A DNA stretch of 59,394 bases from Beroe ovata (taxonomy: Eukaryota > Ctenophora > Nuda > Beroida > Beroidae), in NCBI GenBank assembly GCA_946803715.1, contig CAMPET010000169.1, positions 4,301 to 63,694 of the forward strand, read 5' to 3'. The translations under genes and the position numbers were made by a program. Position 1 is the stretch's first letter; the number at the start of each line of letters is the position of its first letter. Of the stretch, positions 11,741-24,400 are shown piece after piece. A model generated the notes under the pieces. That model saw only the letters and a program-made list of their open reading frames with translations. It had not been told where the DNA came from and did not search any database.

Positions 11741-14700
11741 ATGAACATTCACGGATTCCCTGGTAGAAATATGATGGACACAAGTGTTAGTCAACAAAAC
11801 AAAACAGTGAAGATAGTTGGAAGAGGAGCATATGGGGTGGTATATCTGTGTGTAGATAAGGCTGGTAAACACCTCATAACTAAACACATACCTGTCAGTG
11901 ATATGACACCTGCTGAGCGGCAATCTGCCATGAATGAAGTGAGTTGTCTCATTCAGACAATATTCAGATTTTGGGGATTATGGGAGAATAGCTGGGGCCC
12001 TTATGCGGCATCTATATCGTCTTTATATGGCCTATAGGTATTTGGCCACTAGTGGCCTGTATTATACCACTATATTTTCTCAGGTTTTAATACAATAGAA
12101 GATTTGCTTCTTCCGATGCTTTACATATCAAATCCTTCATACTCTAATCAAGTTTAGGTTAAAGTTATTTCAGTCTTATCACACCCAAATGTTATTGGAT
12201 ACTATTCCTCCCATGTGGAAAACAAAGCTATTGTTATATCAATGGAGTATGCAGCTGGTGGAACACTTGCAGAATATCTTTCGAAACGATCGTCGCATCT
12301 GTCAGACTTTGAGGTAAAGCCAACAGATCTGTCAATTGTTGGATGGTATGACAGTTAACTTATGTGTGAATTATTATTGGCTGTCGCATTTCTTAAAAAT
12401 TCTCGCTATTTTTGTGCAGCCCATTTCTGGGTAATCATATCTTGGTATCTTTATTATCGCCTAATTCTCCCTTTTAGTTTTAATTTATCTCCATGCCTGA
12501 TACAGGTTCTGCAAAAGTTTACCCAGATCTGTCTCGGGCTGGAGTACATCCATAAGAAAAATATTCTCCATCGCGACCTGAAGACGCAAAATATCCTACT
12601 CTGTCAGAACAAGAAAGTTGCTAAGATAGGAGACTTCGGGATTTCGAAAGTCCTCACATCCAGGAGCAAAGCAAACACAGTTGTTGGATCCCCCAGTTAC
12701 TTATCCCCTGAGTTATGCTCTGCTAAACCATATGATCAACTAAGTGATGTTTGGGCACTGGGGTGAATCATTGCATCATTATTATAGATGATCCCTTTTG
12801 CGATTCTTCCTAGTGAGCTTGTAATGAAAACAGAGGATCATATCTGATGCCATGAATAATCTCTAACAGATGCGTGTTATACGAAATGATGGCGTTGAAG
12901 AGAGCATTTGATGCCCCTAGCCTTCCTCAATTGATACAGCTGATAGTGTCGGGTAGATTCGATCCTATTCCACCTAAGCTTTACCCTTCTCAACTTCTAT
13001 TCCTTGTTCGTTGTCTTCTCCACGTAGGTAACTAATCAGTTGATTTTGCATATGAGTTTCGTCAGTAATAATAACATAACTATCTACCTATTTCAAGGAA
13101 ACGTCTTTCAGACCCCTCTAAGAGGCCTACGCCGTCAGAATTGCTCCAAAAACCAATGCTGATGAAACATGCTATACAACTTCATTTGGAAATTGGTGCA
13201 TTGACTTGCAATGGTAAATACTGCTTAGTCGAGTAAGGAGTATGAATATTCTTCCGGGTCTTTTCAGTAGGTTGCTGCCTCAGATACAATTCTTATTGAT
13301 ATAACCTGAAATCATAGGAGGTGTTCAAGATGACGTGCACTATAAAGTTCCACTAAAGAAGACCCTGGTGAAGTACAATTCGCTCACAACTGGTGAGGAA
13401 ATAATGCTTCCACAATTGCGAGATATGAACTTAACGAAGATTGCAATGGGACTTTACATGCTTTGTGGCATCACTGCCTCAAACTCCTTGGTAGAATGGA
13501 CCTGGACTTCTGAAACAGGTTCTTGTCACTGAAATTTAATCATTAAAATTCGCATATTTTTTCGAAATTTTCTTCATCCTTCCGTTGCATCTCCATACTA
13601 GAAGACAGTGAGAAATTGGGGCAGTTTATATGTACCAGGATAGAAACTGACTGTGAAGTTGAGGATGTGGCTGCTGGCGAGGACTTCTTCATGTTCATTA
13701 ACTCTAACAAGGTTTGCAAATCTCTTTAAATGAAGCTCTGTCCAATGGTCCATTCCTTCTCTTTAACCCGAATAAGTGAATAAGTTGTTATCAGATTTCA
13801 AAATGTAAGTTGCGATTAGGCTGCATCAAGTTCATCACTGCCAATACTTCACACTAATTATTCCTGGAAGGTGTTGTATAGCAGTGGAAGTAACATACTC
13901 GGGTGTCTCGGGCATGGTCATTGCGATCCTGTACCGAGTGGGCCAGCTCTTGTTCAGAATTTGTTCGGCTGGGAGGTTACAAAAGTTGCTTGTGGAGACC
14001 AACACACAGTTATTCTCACTTCTGAGAACGAGGTTAGGACCCTGGACCATACCGTCACTGTGTACTGCTACATTTTTAAGCACCTCAACTCGGGTTATGA
14101 GTGTCAGGTCTTCACATGGGGACTTGGGCACGACGGGCGGACAGGATTATCTACAACAGAGAACGTATTCTCTCCAACAAAGGTTGTTCTCAGTGGTGAA
14201 ATCGTCGTGCGGGATATTGTTGCTGGACCTGACTGCTCAGCTGTCATAACAAAAAACTATGAACTTCACTTCTGTGGTAAGAGTAATTGAGAGATTAGAA
14301 GTATATAACCCCCATTGTTGTCTATCTTTTGGTTCAAAAAGCAAGAGAGCATTGCAGTAAGGATGAGTTTAAGTTATTTGAAGGAGGTAATACTTCGATT
14401 TTTTAGGTAAAAACATTTCAAACAAGTTGCTACTGTGCCCACCTACGGAATATGATTCAACAAACCCCAATTTCTTCACAACCTTCACAAAATCATTGCA
14501 AATCCCGGGAACAGTAACGCATATCAGTAAAGTAGTGTACAGCTATTGCCACGCAGCATTGCTATCAGAAGGCGAGGTAAATCACAGAACTGAGGATCCC
14601 TGATTTATTTACCTACCTACTTTGTGGCTCGAATTTTTTTCTATCTAATCATTTCTACAGGGAACTGTCCCAAAAAATACTTTGCGAAAGTAGAGGCTTA

Positions 14701-17700
14701 TATCTCAGCTTCTGATGGGAGTTTCTGGATAAAATTTGGAAGTCTGGTAGGTAAGGTATTAGCCATAAGTTTTCCCCTCAAGAATTTCAAGTTCCTACCT
14801 CAAAAAATTTAGCTATATGCACATTTTTTTTAGCTATATGCACATTGCACGTTTATGACTCCGTGTATAACCCCAGTCGTGGTTGAAGTTCATCGATGAA
14901 ATCAGAAGCATCGATAGGCATCACTGAAACCTACTTGCTCATAAATTTGACGTGTCTACCTAAAAAATGACCGAGAAATAAGCGAAAAAACTACAGAACT
15001 TTGCTTTTCGACTATGCACGATCTGAGCCTGGACGCGGACTTCGATATAACAATCCTCGATTCCTCGACTATTCAATAACGAATCCTGAAAATTTCATCA
15101 AGTTATCTCAACAAGCGTCGGAGATATAATATGCGTTTTTTGTAGAGCACACAAAGTCAACACCGCAAGAATGCGGTGTTACGCATAATGATGCAACGAT
15201 ATCAATACTTCAATGTGTACAGTTTTGGTCTTCATTTCTAATTTTCATTATATTGGACAAAGGTCACACATTTTCGTGCTTTTGATTTGGTTAGCTCCAC
15301 CATTTTTGAAGGTGGAAACTTAAATTTTTTTAAGCAATTAGGTGTCAGTGATCTCTATCAACGCTATAAATTTCATCGTTAAATTTCAAATAGGTACCTA
15401 CAATCGGAGTTATAGACGTGCATTCTGTTAAAAAGTCACTTTTTGCTGGTTGATTACTCAAACATTTTTTGAGGTAGGAACTAGAAATTTATGTGGGAAA
15501 AACTTATTGCTGATACCTACCAGACCTCCAAATTTCATCCAGAATCTCCTATCAAAGGCTGAGATATAAGCCTCCACTTTTGCGAAGTTTTTTTGGGACA
15601 TCCTGTAAAATGCTTTAATGAAGTAACTTCGGAATTGAAAAGGTCGGTGTTGTTTGATTTTAACGGTGTTTCTAGGTTTTTACTGTTGGGAACAATGATG
15701 AACAGCAGTTAGGGAGGAGTACAAATGACGACGATCTGTCTCTGGTAAGAAAACACAGCCAATAGCCAAAGTAGGTACTTTTAAGGATTCATTTGAAGTC
15801 ACTTAGGTAGGTATTTGAATGCAAAAGCTCAAAGTGAAAACTTACAATTGCTCTGATAGTCTACATTCCTTGCCACTTGCTTGATGGGGATTTTCTTGTA
15901 CTTCATTTCCTAGATCAATCGATTCCTTCGGGCTGTCTGTTGAGATTTTCTGAATTAGCTTTTGAATAGCCTGGTTGAAAAAACCTAAAGCCACCTCCAT
16001 AACACGATATGCAACCAAATTATCATCATAGAGCAATGGATTAATCACAGAGTTTATCGGAAGGAAGGTAATGGAGAAGGTGATGTACAAGAAACTTGCA
16101 TCAATTACATCCAAATAATGTAGAAAGCAGATTGTGATGAATGGAACCCAGCAAATGAAATCTGTTGTAATGAGTGCAGCTATCCGACGTTGCATCTTTG
16201 TATTTCTTGACCTAACCTGCTTTCCTGCTACTCCTTTTGCACTTGCTAAAACTCTGCTTGTTTTTGTAGTAACTATGCCGATGCAAGTATAGCACACTGA
16301 TATAAATAGGAAGCAACACATGTTAATCATGAGCAAAAAAAAGACATAAACTCTCTGTGGATCATCTTTTTGGACGAAATATTTAAAGAGGCAAACTCCA
16401 TCATTCCCATAGAAATGAACTTTACTTTTGAACACTGATTTCAAGTTGTAGTCATGAGTAAATATCTGATAAGTCATCTCGTTTATCAACTTCCAACTGA
16501 GAACTCTATCTTTCATCCTTCCATAATAGGCACTCAGAGCATCTGTGTTGACTCTTTTGTTAATCATTCCTATGAAAAGACTAATTGAACTGTGATAAGC
16601 TATGCCATTGACGAAATAGTCCTCCAAATCACTCAAAACAGGAATAATTGCGATAGCAAGTGAAATGAGGACCAACGCAATGCTTTGGATCCAGAGGGTT
16701 ACTTTCACTGTGCTGTTAACTTTATCAGAAGCCACAAGATTATTCTTTATTTTGTAACTTCTCTGAATACTCAATGATGCCATCGAAAAGACAGAAAGTT
16801 GCGAGCCAAATGTATTGAGACTTCCCAGGAATGCACAGCTGTTACTTGTTAGCCACGAATATTGGTGAAAACAGTAACTTCCTTTGTAAATGAACGAATC
16901 TAAAGCTGCAATTGTGATGAGATAAGCCCCAACACAAAAGTCACCAATACTGATCAGCAAGATCATTGCTCTGTTTGATAATTGAGACGCTTTCTCGCAT
17001 TCTAGAAGCCTTGTGAAGCAACTTATGATCAATTCAGTGTTCAGAACCATGGCCAGAACGCCGATAAGCCAGGCACATACGTTGTATAGCTTGTTCGAGA
17101 GAATACGCTTACTGCATTGTTCATTACATTCATCAGAAAAATCCTGACAGTTTATATCTCCATCACACTTCTGGCTTAATGGTATAAATTGCTTCGCACT
17201 GGAGCATAAAAAGTGGTTTTTGCAGGATATTTCGTCGCTACGATCCCCACAGTCGTCCACAAGATCACATACTCTAAAATATTCTATGCACTTCCTATTA
17301 TCACAAGTGAAAAAGTCGTTTCTATAATGCCCGTCCCTTCTGATGAGAAATGTTAAAGCTTGATTGCCAACTAGCGTGAAAACTCTTTGAGGAAACTGTC
17401 CTGGACAGGAATCGTGAGCTGGATATTCTCTTTTGAGAGGACAATCCGAGTATTTGCAATAACCCAAGCAGCTAAAATAGAGATACAGTTCTCCATACAT
17501 GAAATGGCAGCTATTATGTACGTCAGGGGCTACAAGTGCTTTTCGCCGAAGGCCAAAGACTTCTCCGTGCAATAAAGAAACCAGTTTTATCATACATTTA
17601 CTATTCACATGCCTTCCATGTTGCCCCATTCCCTTCAGGCAGTGCATTGATGTTAAAAGGTCAAAAGCCTTTCTTGATTGCCTTTGCAGCTTCACGAACA

Positions 17701-20700
17701 GATTTGGTGTTCCCAGAATGGCATGGCAAATCTTGTTTTCATTTCCACATGATTCTACACCATCACAAAGATTTTCAAGCTCAATGAAGGAGCTTGTCCC
17801 ACGTTGGCAGACATAAACATCAAAACAACTTTCTTCATCATAAGTAAAGCGGTGTAGTTTTCCGTCACCACAATTTTGCCATTTTTCAATACTTTCATCT
17901 TGCCCATCCATACAGTCTACGACTCCATCCCCAACCCATTGGAGAGGGATACGCAGTTCATTTGCATGGTAGTACCTCCTGGAACATGTTTTGGTGGACA
18001 GGGAGAGGCAGATTTCATTGTCCTCATCTGAAGTATCTTCACAGTCGTCAAGACCATCACAAATCAGATGTTTATGCACAGAACAAGATATGGAAGTTTC
18101 TACACAATTTGAATCAAGACCATCATCACACAAACCTATTTGCAGATAGCTATTGCAGGTCATAACCTTTGAAACCGAAGAGTTGTAACCTTTGATATTG
18201 CAAAATACACTCACTCTTTCAATGTCAGTGCAGTTTGTTTGGTCCATGTAGTCTTGACAGTAAGGAGCACAGAAGTAGCTGCCACATAACTTAAATCTTC
18301 TGAGATACTCTGCATAAAGAATTGAAACTCGTTCTCTTGGATACATAATGGCTGCACACCTTGTTGAATTTAAGATTGGAACAGTTCTTCCCGTTACCCA
18401 CCTCTTACAATTAAGACCCTCAAATGTCTCGAGAACACAGCGACCCTCATCATCCGAAGAATTATGATTCTCGTCAATTTCAATGCACTGAGATACTCCA
18501 TCACATATGTGCATTGGCTGTATGTAGACCTTCAAAACTGATTCAGGATCAAGTGTCAAAACTTCGAAATTACAGGTAAAGCCATATTGTATCCCATTAC
18601 AAAATGCCTCGTCAACGCATGATATAGCATTGCATACTCCATCGCATGTAACCGTCTCTACATCATAACCTGCAAAATCTACTTCAGGGTTTTTTATTCC
18701 GGCGCCATAACTGAAAGGGCTATCAAAGCAATTGAACTCTGCAAAACGAGGAACATGTGCAGAAATCGATGTGAACAACATCGATTCCTCTAGAAATTTG
18801 CAGAATGTATGCCCACATAAAAACTTCTGCATCCCACCGGTTGCTTCCTTACGGAACTGTCTGGTGCCACAGAACTGATAGGACATTGGATCATTATGAC
18901 AGGTTAAGTTAACAAAGCCATCAGTGGAGACCATGCTTATTGGGTTGCTCAAATCAAGGAAGTATTCTTGTGATGTCACGCACTGGTATTGCGTCACTCG
19001 TCCATCCTGATGGCAGACCCTCTTCAGGAATCGGTTCATCTCCGTCAGAGGACAGCCTGCAGTTTCAAGTGGAATTGAATTGGTTGCAGTGTGTGTACTT
19101 AGCTGAGTTAGCCATTATGTTTGTAGAAATGATTCATGTTCTTAAATATCAGCTGTTTTGCTTGACTGCTTCTCTTATAGATTCAAACTAGGTTTTCTAC
19201 CATTATGCAGTGAATAGCATGAAGATCAATAGTAGGATTTGCACAAACCTGCAGTTGTCGAGCTGTTTGTGTAGGAACTGATCATTGCGAAAATAAGTAT
19301 CCACGGCATGGCGAAAAAAAGCTACAGCGCTGAGTCAATTGTAACACCCAGTCTTTTTTAAGTGGAATCAAACCCACGTTATAAACTTACGTTATGTTTT
19401 ATTCAATGCGAAATTAACTGTATTTGCTCTGATGATCGAGCCGAGGGCGATTCAGTGTCGCAATGTAGCCTTTTGTCCATTTTTGCAGGGATAATTTTAC
19501 TACTTCTATCTCAATGCAGCAGTTTTGCGTCTTTTGTTGATATACATAGGGGATTCATAGAATATAAATTGATTAATAGAAAGCGTAGCAGAATATAATT
19601 CATATTCATTGAGGCAGATTTTGAGGCAGTTATACCAAGCGAAGCGAGGTGGGTAAAATTTGTTATCCGATTGACTTCAATTTTTTTGCTGCGTCTCTAT
19701 GCTACAAAGCGACGGAATGTCAATTTTCGGATAAAAGTTAGCCGTGTTATTGATAGTCGAAATTCGGCGAGTTTGGAAAATATATGTATAGGGTCTGGCT
19801 AGCGTCGCATTTTTAGCACGCTACATAAACGCTCACAAAGTCAGCCCTTCGGGCCACCTCGGCTCGCGGGTTGAACATCAACTACAGATGCCGCGTATAG
19901 AATTACGACATTATGGTTGAGCTGTCGCCATTCCAAGACAAGAGTACTCAATTTTTGATTCACATGATTCATTTTCGCTAAACAGAAACATGAACAGTAA
20001 CTTGTGAAAGCATTCATTTCCTCAAATTGGCATTGCAACTGAAGATTGGTTTGAATCACGACAAAAACTATAACTATGATATATTATAAGATGAGTGGAA
20101 CATTTTGCCCTTAATAACGCAATTTTGAACTATCTGCCGTATTCTTGCCGTTTTTCTTGCCTAACATTTTCAAATTTCATCCAGAAACTCCCAATAGAAG
20201 CTGAACTTTTTACATTTTGTCCACACCCTGTGCAGTGAAAATCTAACCGTGGTATAACAAAAGTTAATCATCGGCCTTTTGCATGTAATCATAAAGTAAA
20301 CGTGGTGTAACAAAAGTTATTCAACGTTATCTTCATTGACCACGAGATATGAATGAGCCGTGGTGAGAGATGACACAAACCGAAAACCAATTTATTACAC
20401 TTTTCAGGTATTGGAGATGATTTCCATGGACATTCAAGTGCTTGACGTCGGTGTTACTAACCGATCTACTCTTTTGCTGACACAGCAGAATCAACTCATA
20501 CAATTCGGTGCTAGTAGTTTTCCACGTAAAAATCAGCAAGACTCGAGTAGATCCCCTGATGTTTGTAATATACAAAAACCACGTTTGATTCTTGAGAAGA
20601 CTAAAGACTTCATTCCAATCCATGTGATAGCAGTAGGAAACAAATTCCTTGTTGAAGGCCATGAAAGTTGTGCTGAAGGAGTCAAACAAGAGTCTGGTGA

Positions 20701-20713
20701 TAGATTTTTTTAG
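11741..20713 (+). CDS. NEK8: NEK8-like NIMA-related kinase with RCC1 repeats
   Basis: NIMA-related Ser/Thr kinase of the NEK8 (nephrocystin-9) type, which acts at the ciliary inversin compartment. Exons: 11741-11938, 12158-12313, 12506-12762, 12870-~13023, 13098-13213, 13318-13518, 13602-13711, 13871-14032, 14108-14276, 14407-14576, 15676-15744 and 20408-20713. Kinase motifs are intact: glycine loop GRGAYGVVYL, beta-3 lysine in LITKHIPV, HRDLKTQNILL, DFGISK, activation-loop VVGSPSYLSPEL. From exon 6 on, RCC1-type blades appear (SGSNILGCLGHG, VFTWGLGHDGRTGL, VFTVGNNDEQQLG). Length and exon order match the family. Oddities: the join between the fourth and fifth coding exons does not keep phase with any obvious GT-AG pair (a one-base discrepancy near 13023/13098), and intron 11 is 4.7 kb and contains a complete GPCR gene on the other strand. 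Family assignment is strong. Confidence 0.92.
14658..15605. mobile_element. Tc1/mariner-type MITE in a NEK8 intron
   Basis: A 948-bp element flanked by TA on both sides (14656-14657 and 15606-15607). The ends are inverted repeats about 145 bp long: the left end starts CAGGGAACTGTCCCAAAAAA and the right end finishes TTTTTTGGGACATCCTG. Subterminal text (ATATCTCAGC near the left end, GCTGAGATAT near the right) is also inverted. No transposase frame is visible, so it is non-autonomous. Related ends occur at 20160-20231 and 25739-26112. Confidence 0.85.
15842..19309 (-). CDS. LDLa-repeat GPCR nested in NEK8 intron
   Basis: Two exons: 19249-19309 (ATG and signal peptide, MPWILIFAMISS) and 15842-19056; the join is in phase, giving 1091 residues. 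The ectodomain is Cys-rich with about six LDL-receptor class A-like modules, recognised by CDG-x-x-DC and SDE signatures (residues ~205, 350, 395, 452, 615, 655), followed by a rhodopsin-type seven-helix domain (~678-1045). The second extracellular loop is unusually long and contains YGNDGVCL, resembling the loop signature of glycoprotein-hormone/relaxin-type LGRs; helix 7 has NPLLY. The E/DR-Y/W motif after helix 3 is replaced (SIQRSY), and no leucine-rich repeats are seen. It is closest in design to GRL101/relaxin-receptor-like GPCRs that have lost or never had LRRs. It acts at the cell surface; the ligand is unknown. It lies entirely in an intron of the NEK8 gene on the opposite strand. Confidence 0.9.
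19615..19890 (-). repeat. Dispersed repeat related to 47830-48530
   Basis: The reverse complement contains CCGAATTTCGACTATCAAT, GGCCCGAAGGGC and a GCGTTTATGTA block followed by CCAGACCCTA, in the same order as in the insert at 47890-48040. This indicates two copies of one element family in opposite orientation. It lies in intron 11 of the NEK8 gene, upstream of the GPCR promoter. No coding capacity is visible. Confidence 0.75.
20160..20231. repeat. Relic MITE end
   Basis: Resembles the right terminal 70 bases of the MITE family: AAATTTCATCCAGAAACTCC, a degenerate GCTGA block, then TTTTGTCCACACCCTG. The TA target and the other end are not evident, so it is probably a truncated copy. Confidence 0.6.
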
Positions 20714-21495
20714 CCGTTGAATGATTATGAATAGATATTCTAAATATTGTGAGGAGCATTTCAAATGTTATTGGTTCCTTAGCTTGTGAAAGAAAATTCT
20801 GGTATTCATCTGGTTTGCATACTCAGACAGTAGTTCGTCTTTATTTGGTTTAAGCGCGTCATTTGTCCGAGGTCGCAAATTAGTAAATTTCTTTCACAAT
20901 TTCATTCCTTCTTATTTCTAAACTTCTTTCACAAGCTTAGTAACTATGCTTCTTGAAGATTATAGGTAACCCTTTATAATACCTAGTATCTTGGTTCAGT
21001 TTCAGATAAGTAGTGAAACGAGAATGTACTATTTTGCAGATGCCTCTGGGAGCTTGCCAGTCCCCTGATATACTCCTTCATATGCTCATTCGAGTTTATA
21101 TTAATAACGAGGACCAAAAAGTATAAGTAATGAGACTATGACTATTTGACAACTGTGATTATTGACAACTTGATGATAAAACAACAGAGTTACGAGAACA
21201 ATTTTATTTTAGAATTATCGATCAGTCTCGATTCTTATCAAAAATAGATTAATTAGTGTCTATGTCTATTTTATTCTCAATGGAAATGTGGATTGTGGAA
21301 AGAAAGATCTGAAAAGCCCGGACCTTTAATGGTCTTGTCACTGCGTCAACTCATTTGTTACCTATTATGGCACGATAGACCGTTATAGGTAACGTATTGT
21401 GTTGATTGATGGAACTTGTTTTTGGAGGTCATACCTATTAAGATTGATTAAACTTCCATTATTGCATAGGTTCATCATGATTTAAGAGACTCATT
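20714..21495. other. NEK8-androglobin intergenic region
   Basis: About 780 bases between the stop of the NEK8 gene and the start of androglobin. No reading frame of note. It must hold the NEK8 3' end and the androglobin promoter; I see no certain element. Confidence 0.5.
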
Positions 21496-24400
21496 ATGCC
21501 ACCACCGAAGGCGTCTAGGGAACGAGTGGCCTCTGCCACACCAGTGCCACACAAGGAGTGAGTGCACTCTTCCGGTGCTTTACAATTCCCGGACTCAACT
21601 CAGTTAACTATCTAGAACATTAAAATTCAAAGAAGAATTTGTATCACGTTTATCAAACTCCTGATAAAACTATTATGTCTTCAGGGGTGGTGAAACCGAG
21701 AAGAAACAGACATTGAAGTTTCTTACTGCTAACAGCAGACTGAACATCTGGCCAGAGTGGGATGATGCTAGCCTCGCAAACGAAAAATGGGTAATCATTT
21801 TACAATTTTCAGTACTGTACAATTAGTTGGTCCATTCACCACAGTCTCATATTGAGAGCTCCCAGCGGCCTTGTGTCCACTTGCCCCGAGGGTCCTTCAG
21901 CACTCGGACGAAGGAAGCACCCGGCATCCTCCTGTTAGTCACATTATCTGGTTCTTACCGACCATCCCCTCTGCATTGGCATAGCGTTGGAAAGAAGAAG
22001 TCTCCATGGTGTGCCATTACTCGTCCTGAGTATTTATTCAATGCCACATACTGCATCTCTCTACGAGGATCAGTTTTGGGTCTCCTGATCGTTTTCTGCC
22101 AGGGAAATCTCTCCGGTACAACTGAGCCATCAGACCACGACCAGGAAGTGGCATGTGTCATCTTCTCCCCATCCATCCACAACCACATCTTATTCCCCAG
22201 CAGTGATGTGAAGTATCTCCCTGCCCTCAGCCCCTCGGCCCTAGTCATTATTCTGGCGAGGGACATTCCCTCACTCTCACACATTTCCCTCCCAACATCC
22301 CTCGTAATACTCTGTTCAATCATCATGTATTTCCTCTTCACGCTGCATACTATGAATGCAGTGGTATGATGGTCACTGGAAGGATGCCATGACCCGGCCG
22401 ATGATATCATGAATCGTGATCCTCGTTTAGCTTCTCTGTTTTGAAGCCTGATAATAAATTATAACGATTTATCTCCATCAACTTGATAAATCTGGCAGGT
22501 ATTCAATCGTCGATAATTAGTGATAAACATTTTGTAAATAATTGCAAATCTTACCCTGAATATCCTCTCAGTTTGTCACCATTATCCCAACGATGGCCTC
22601 TCCTATCCTTAACCAGTCCTATCCACGCTTCTGTAACCACCCCCTCTCCCCTTGCTTCTGCTAGTAACCTAGCTACCTCAGTGTTCGCCTCCTCGCTTGT
22701 TATAACTGCTAGACTACCATGGCGACGCTCACACTGTGCACGTGCAGTGGCGCGCGTCACGTTCTCCAGAACCAGCTCGTACTGACACGTGGAGAATCCA
22801 CCATTCCCGTCTGAGTTGATCAGTATGTTCCGGTACAGGGGTAAAAGAGAAAGAATGAGAAGTAGTGATTGGTACATCTAGGAGATACCTATCAAGAAAA
22901 TCGATTTTAGGTTTCAGTAGTGTAAGAAGATCAGTACTAAGATGACAGAATCGACGCGTTGATAACAGACACTGCTGTTTGTCCAACCTGTTTAAAATAT
23001 TGCATATGGAATTAAATAATATGTAGCCTTGGAACATGTCATGAAAGATTTCTTTTAGAGTTCAGTATTCCCAACAAATATTAATAAGAAAACACGGAGT
23101 TTTCAGGTTATGAAATCATGTTGTTAGATACGTATTCAGTCCAACGTGGTCAGATGCTACCCAAAATAAATTATTAATAAGCTTAAATGAGATTTAAAAA
23201 GCAAAATTCGCAAACGACTGCTCCACAGAAGTTTTGTGCCCCTACATAATATTTATTCATGAACGACGTGTTGAATATTTAGGTATAATCTCATTAAATT
23301 TTCATCGAACGTGTCCTCTCCCCTTTTAATAAGATTCGTGACCATAGTTTATATGTGGCTGGTAATGACTTAGGTATAATAACCGTAAATAGATCGTAAA
23401 TGATCAATAGGTAATTCATGTCACGGAAAACATTTTCTATGCAATAGCTAAATTTGTTCTAATTCCTTGAATGAAGCATCCGCAGGACGTGCCGGCGAAA
23501 GGGAAGAGTGATAGAGCAGCTAGGACCCCTGGATCCGTGAGTAAACCACGCTCAAACTTTAGATGAATAATAATTATAGACACTGATCAGTGATCACCTG
23601 CATCTACATTAAGATAAATAACTGAAAATTTACTTCAACTCGAGGTATTCACTATTCAACCACTGTCCACTACATCGTGTAAAGTGTGACCCTTTAGCCG
23701 TTTCAGCTGTTTGAAGACCCCGAGGGATTGGTGCAACTCCCGCACACGCTGAAGGTGGAAAGCTGGCGTCGCCCCAATGATTATTTGGGTGAAAAGGTAC
23801 GTGAGTGTAGTGACCACGTGTATTCGATACATCACTTTCTATCTTCACTCGCATCTCACATGCTTCACTCAGCAGCAGCACCTTCACCAGCATTCAGCAT
23901 CATTTCCACAAGCAAGAAGAAACACACTGGCACCCACCAATGGGACTCCGGGCCCTATGGGGGCCCCATCACCTGCCACAGCAAAAACACCATTTCACTC
24001 CAAACAGGTCACACAGCATATAACATAGCAACGAATTGCTGCGCATAGTAATGAAATATCTGCCCACATAGACCTGACTATAATCCAGTGATCAATGCGC
24101 GTCCTGCAGGCACAGACCGTTGTAGAAGACCCCGAACAAACTGGGCGTCTAGACATCCTGGTCCCGAACCAAATTATCTTTAGACAGAGCGAGCTCATCA
24201 GATCCATCATCACACAGATATCACTCCTCCACCAAACTGAGGTTCCTTGCCCTCCGGGCCTCAAAACTGATGGAAATGGTGAGATCTAAGTGACGTTTAT
24301 CTCCACCATGCTTCTCATAAATTCATCTTGTTGCCCTATTATGCTCACCTTCACCCTCAACTAGGCGTTAACGAAACCTGGAAACCATGGCACCATCTCT

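Noticed and set aside
22483-22785. Plus-strand open frames over the C-type lectin
   Set aside because: They are antisense shadows of the lectin exons, which have a signal peptide and phased splicing on the minus strand.
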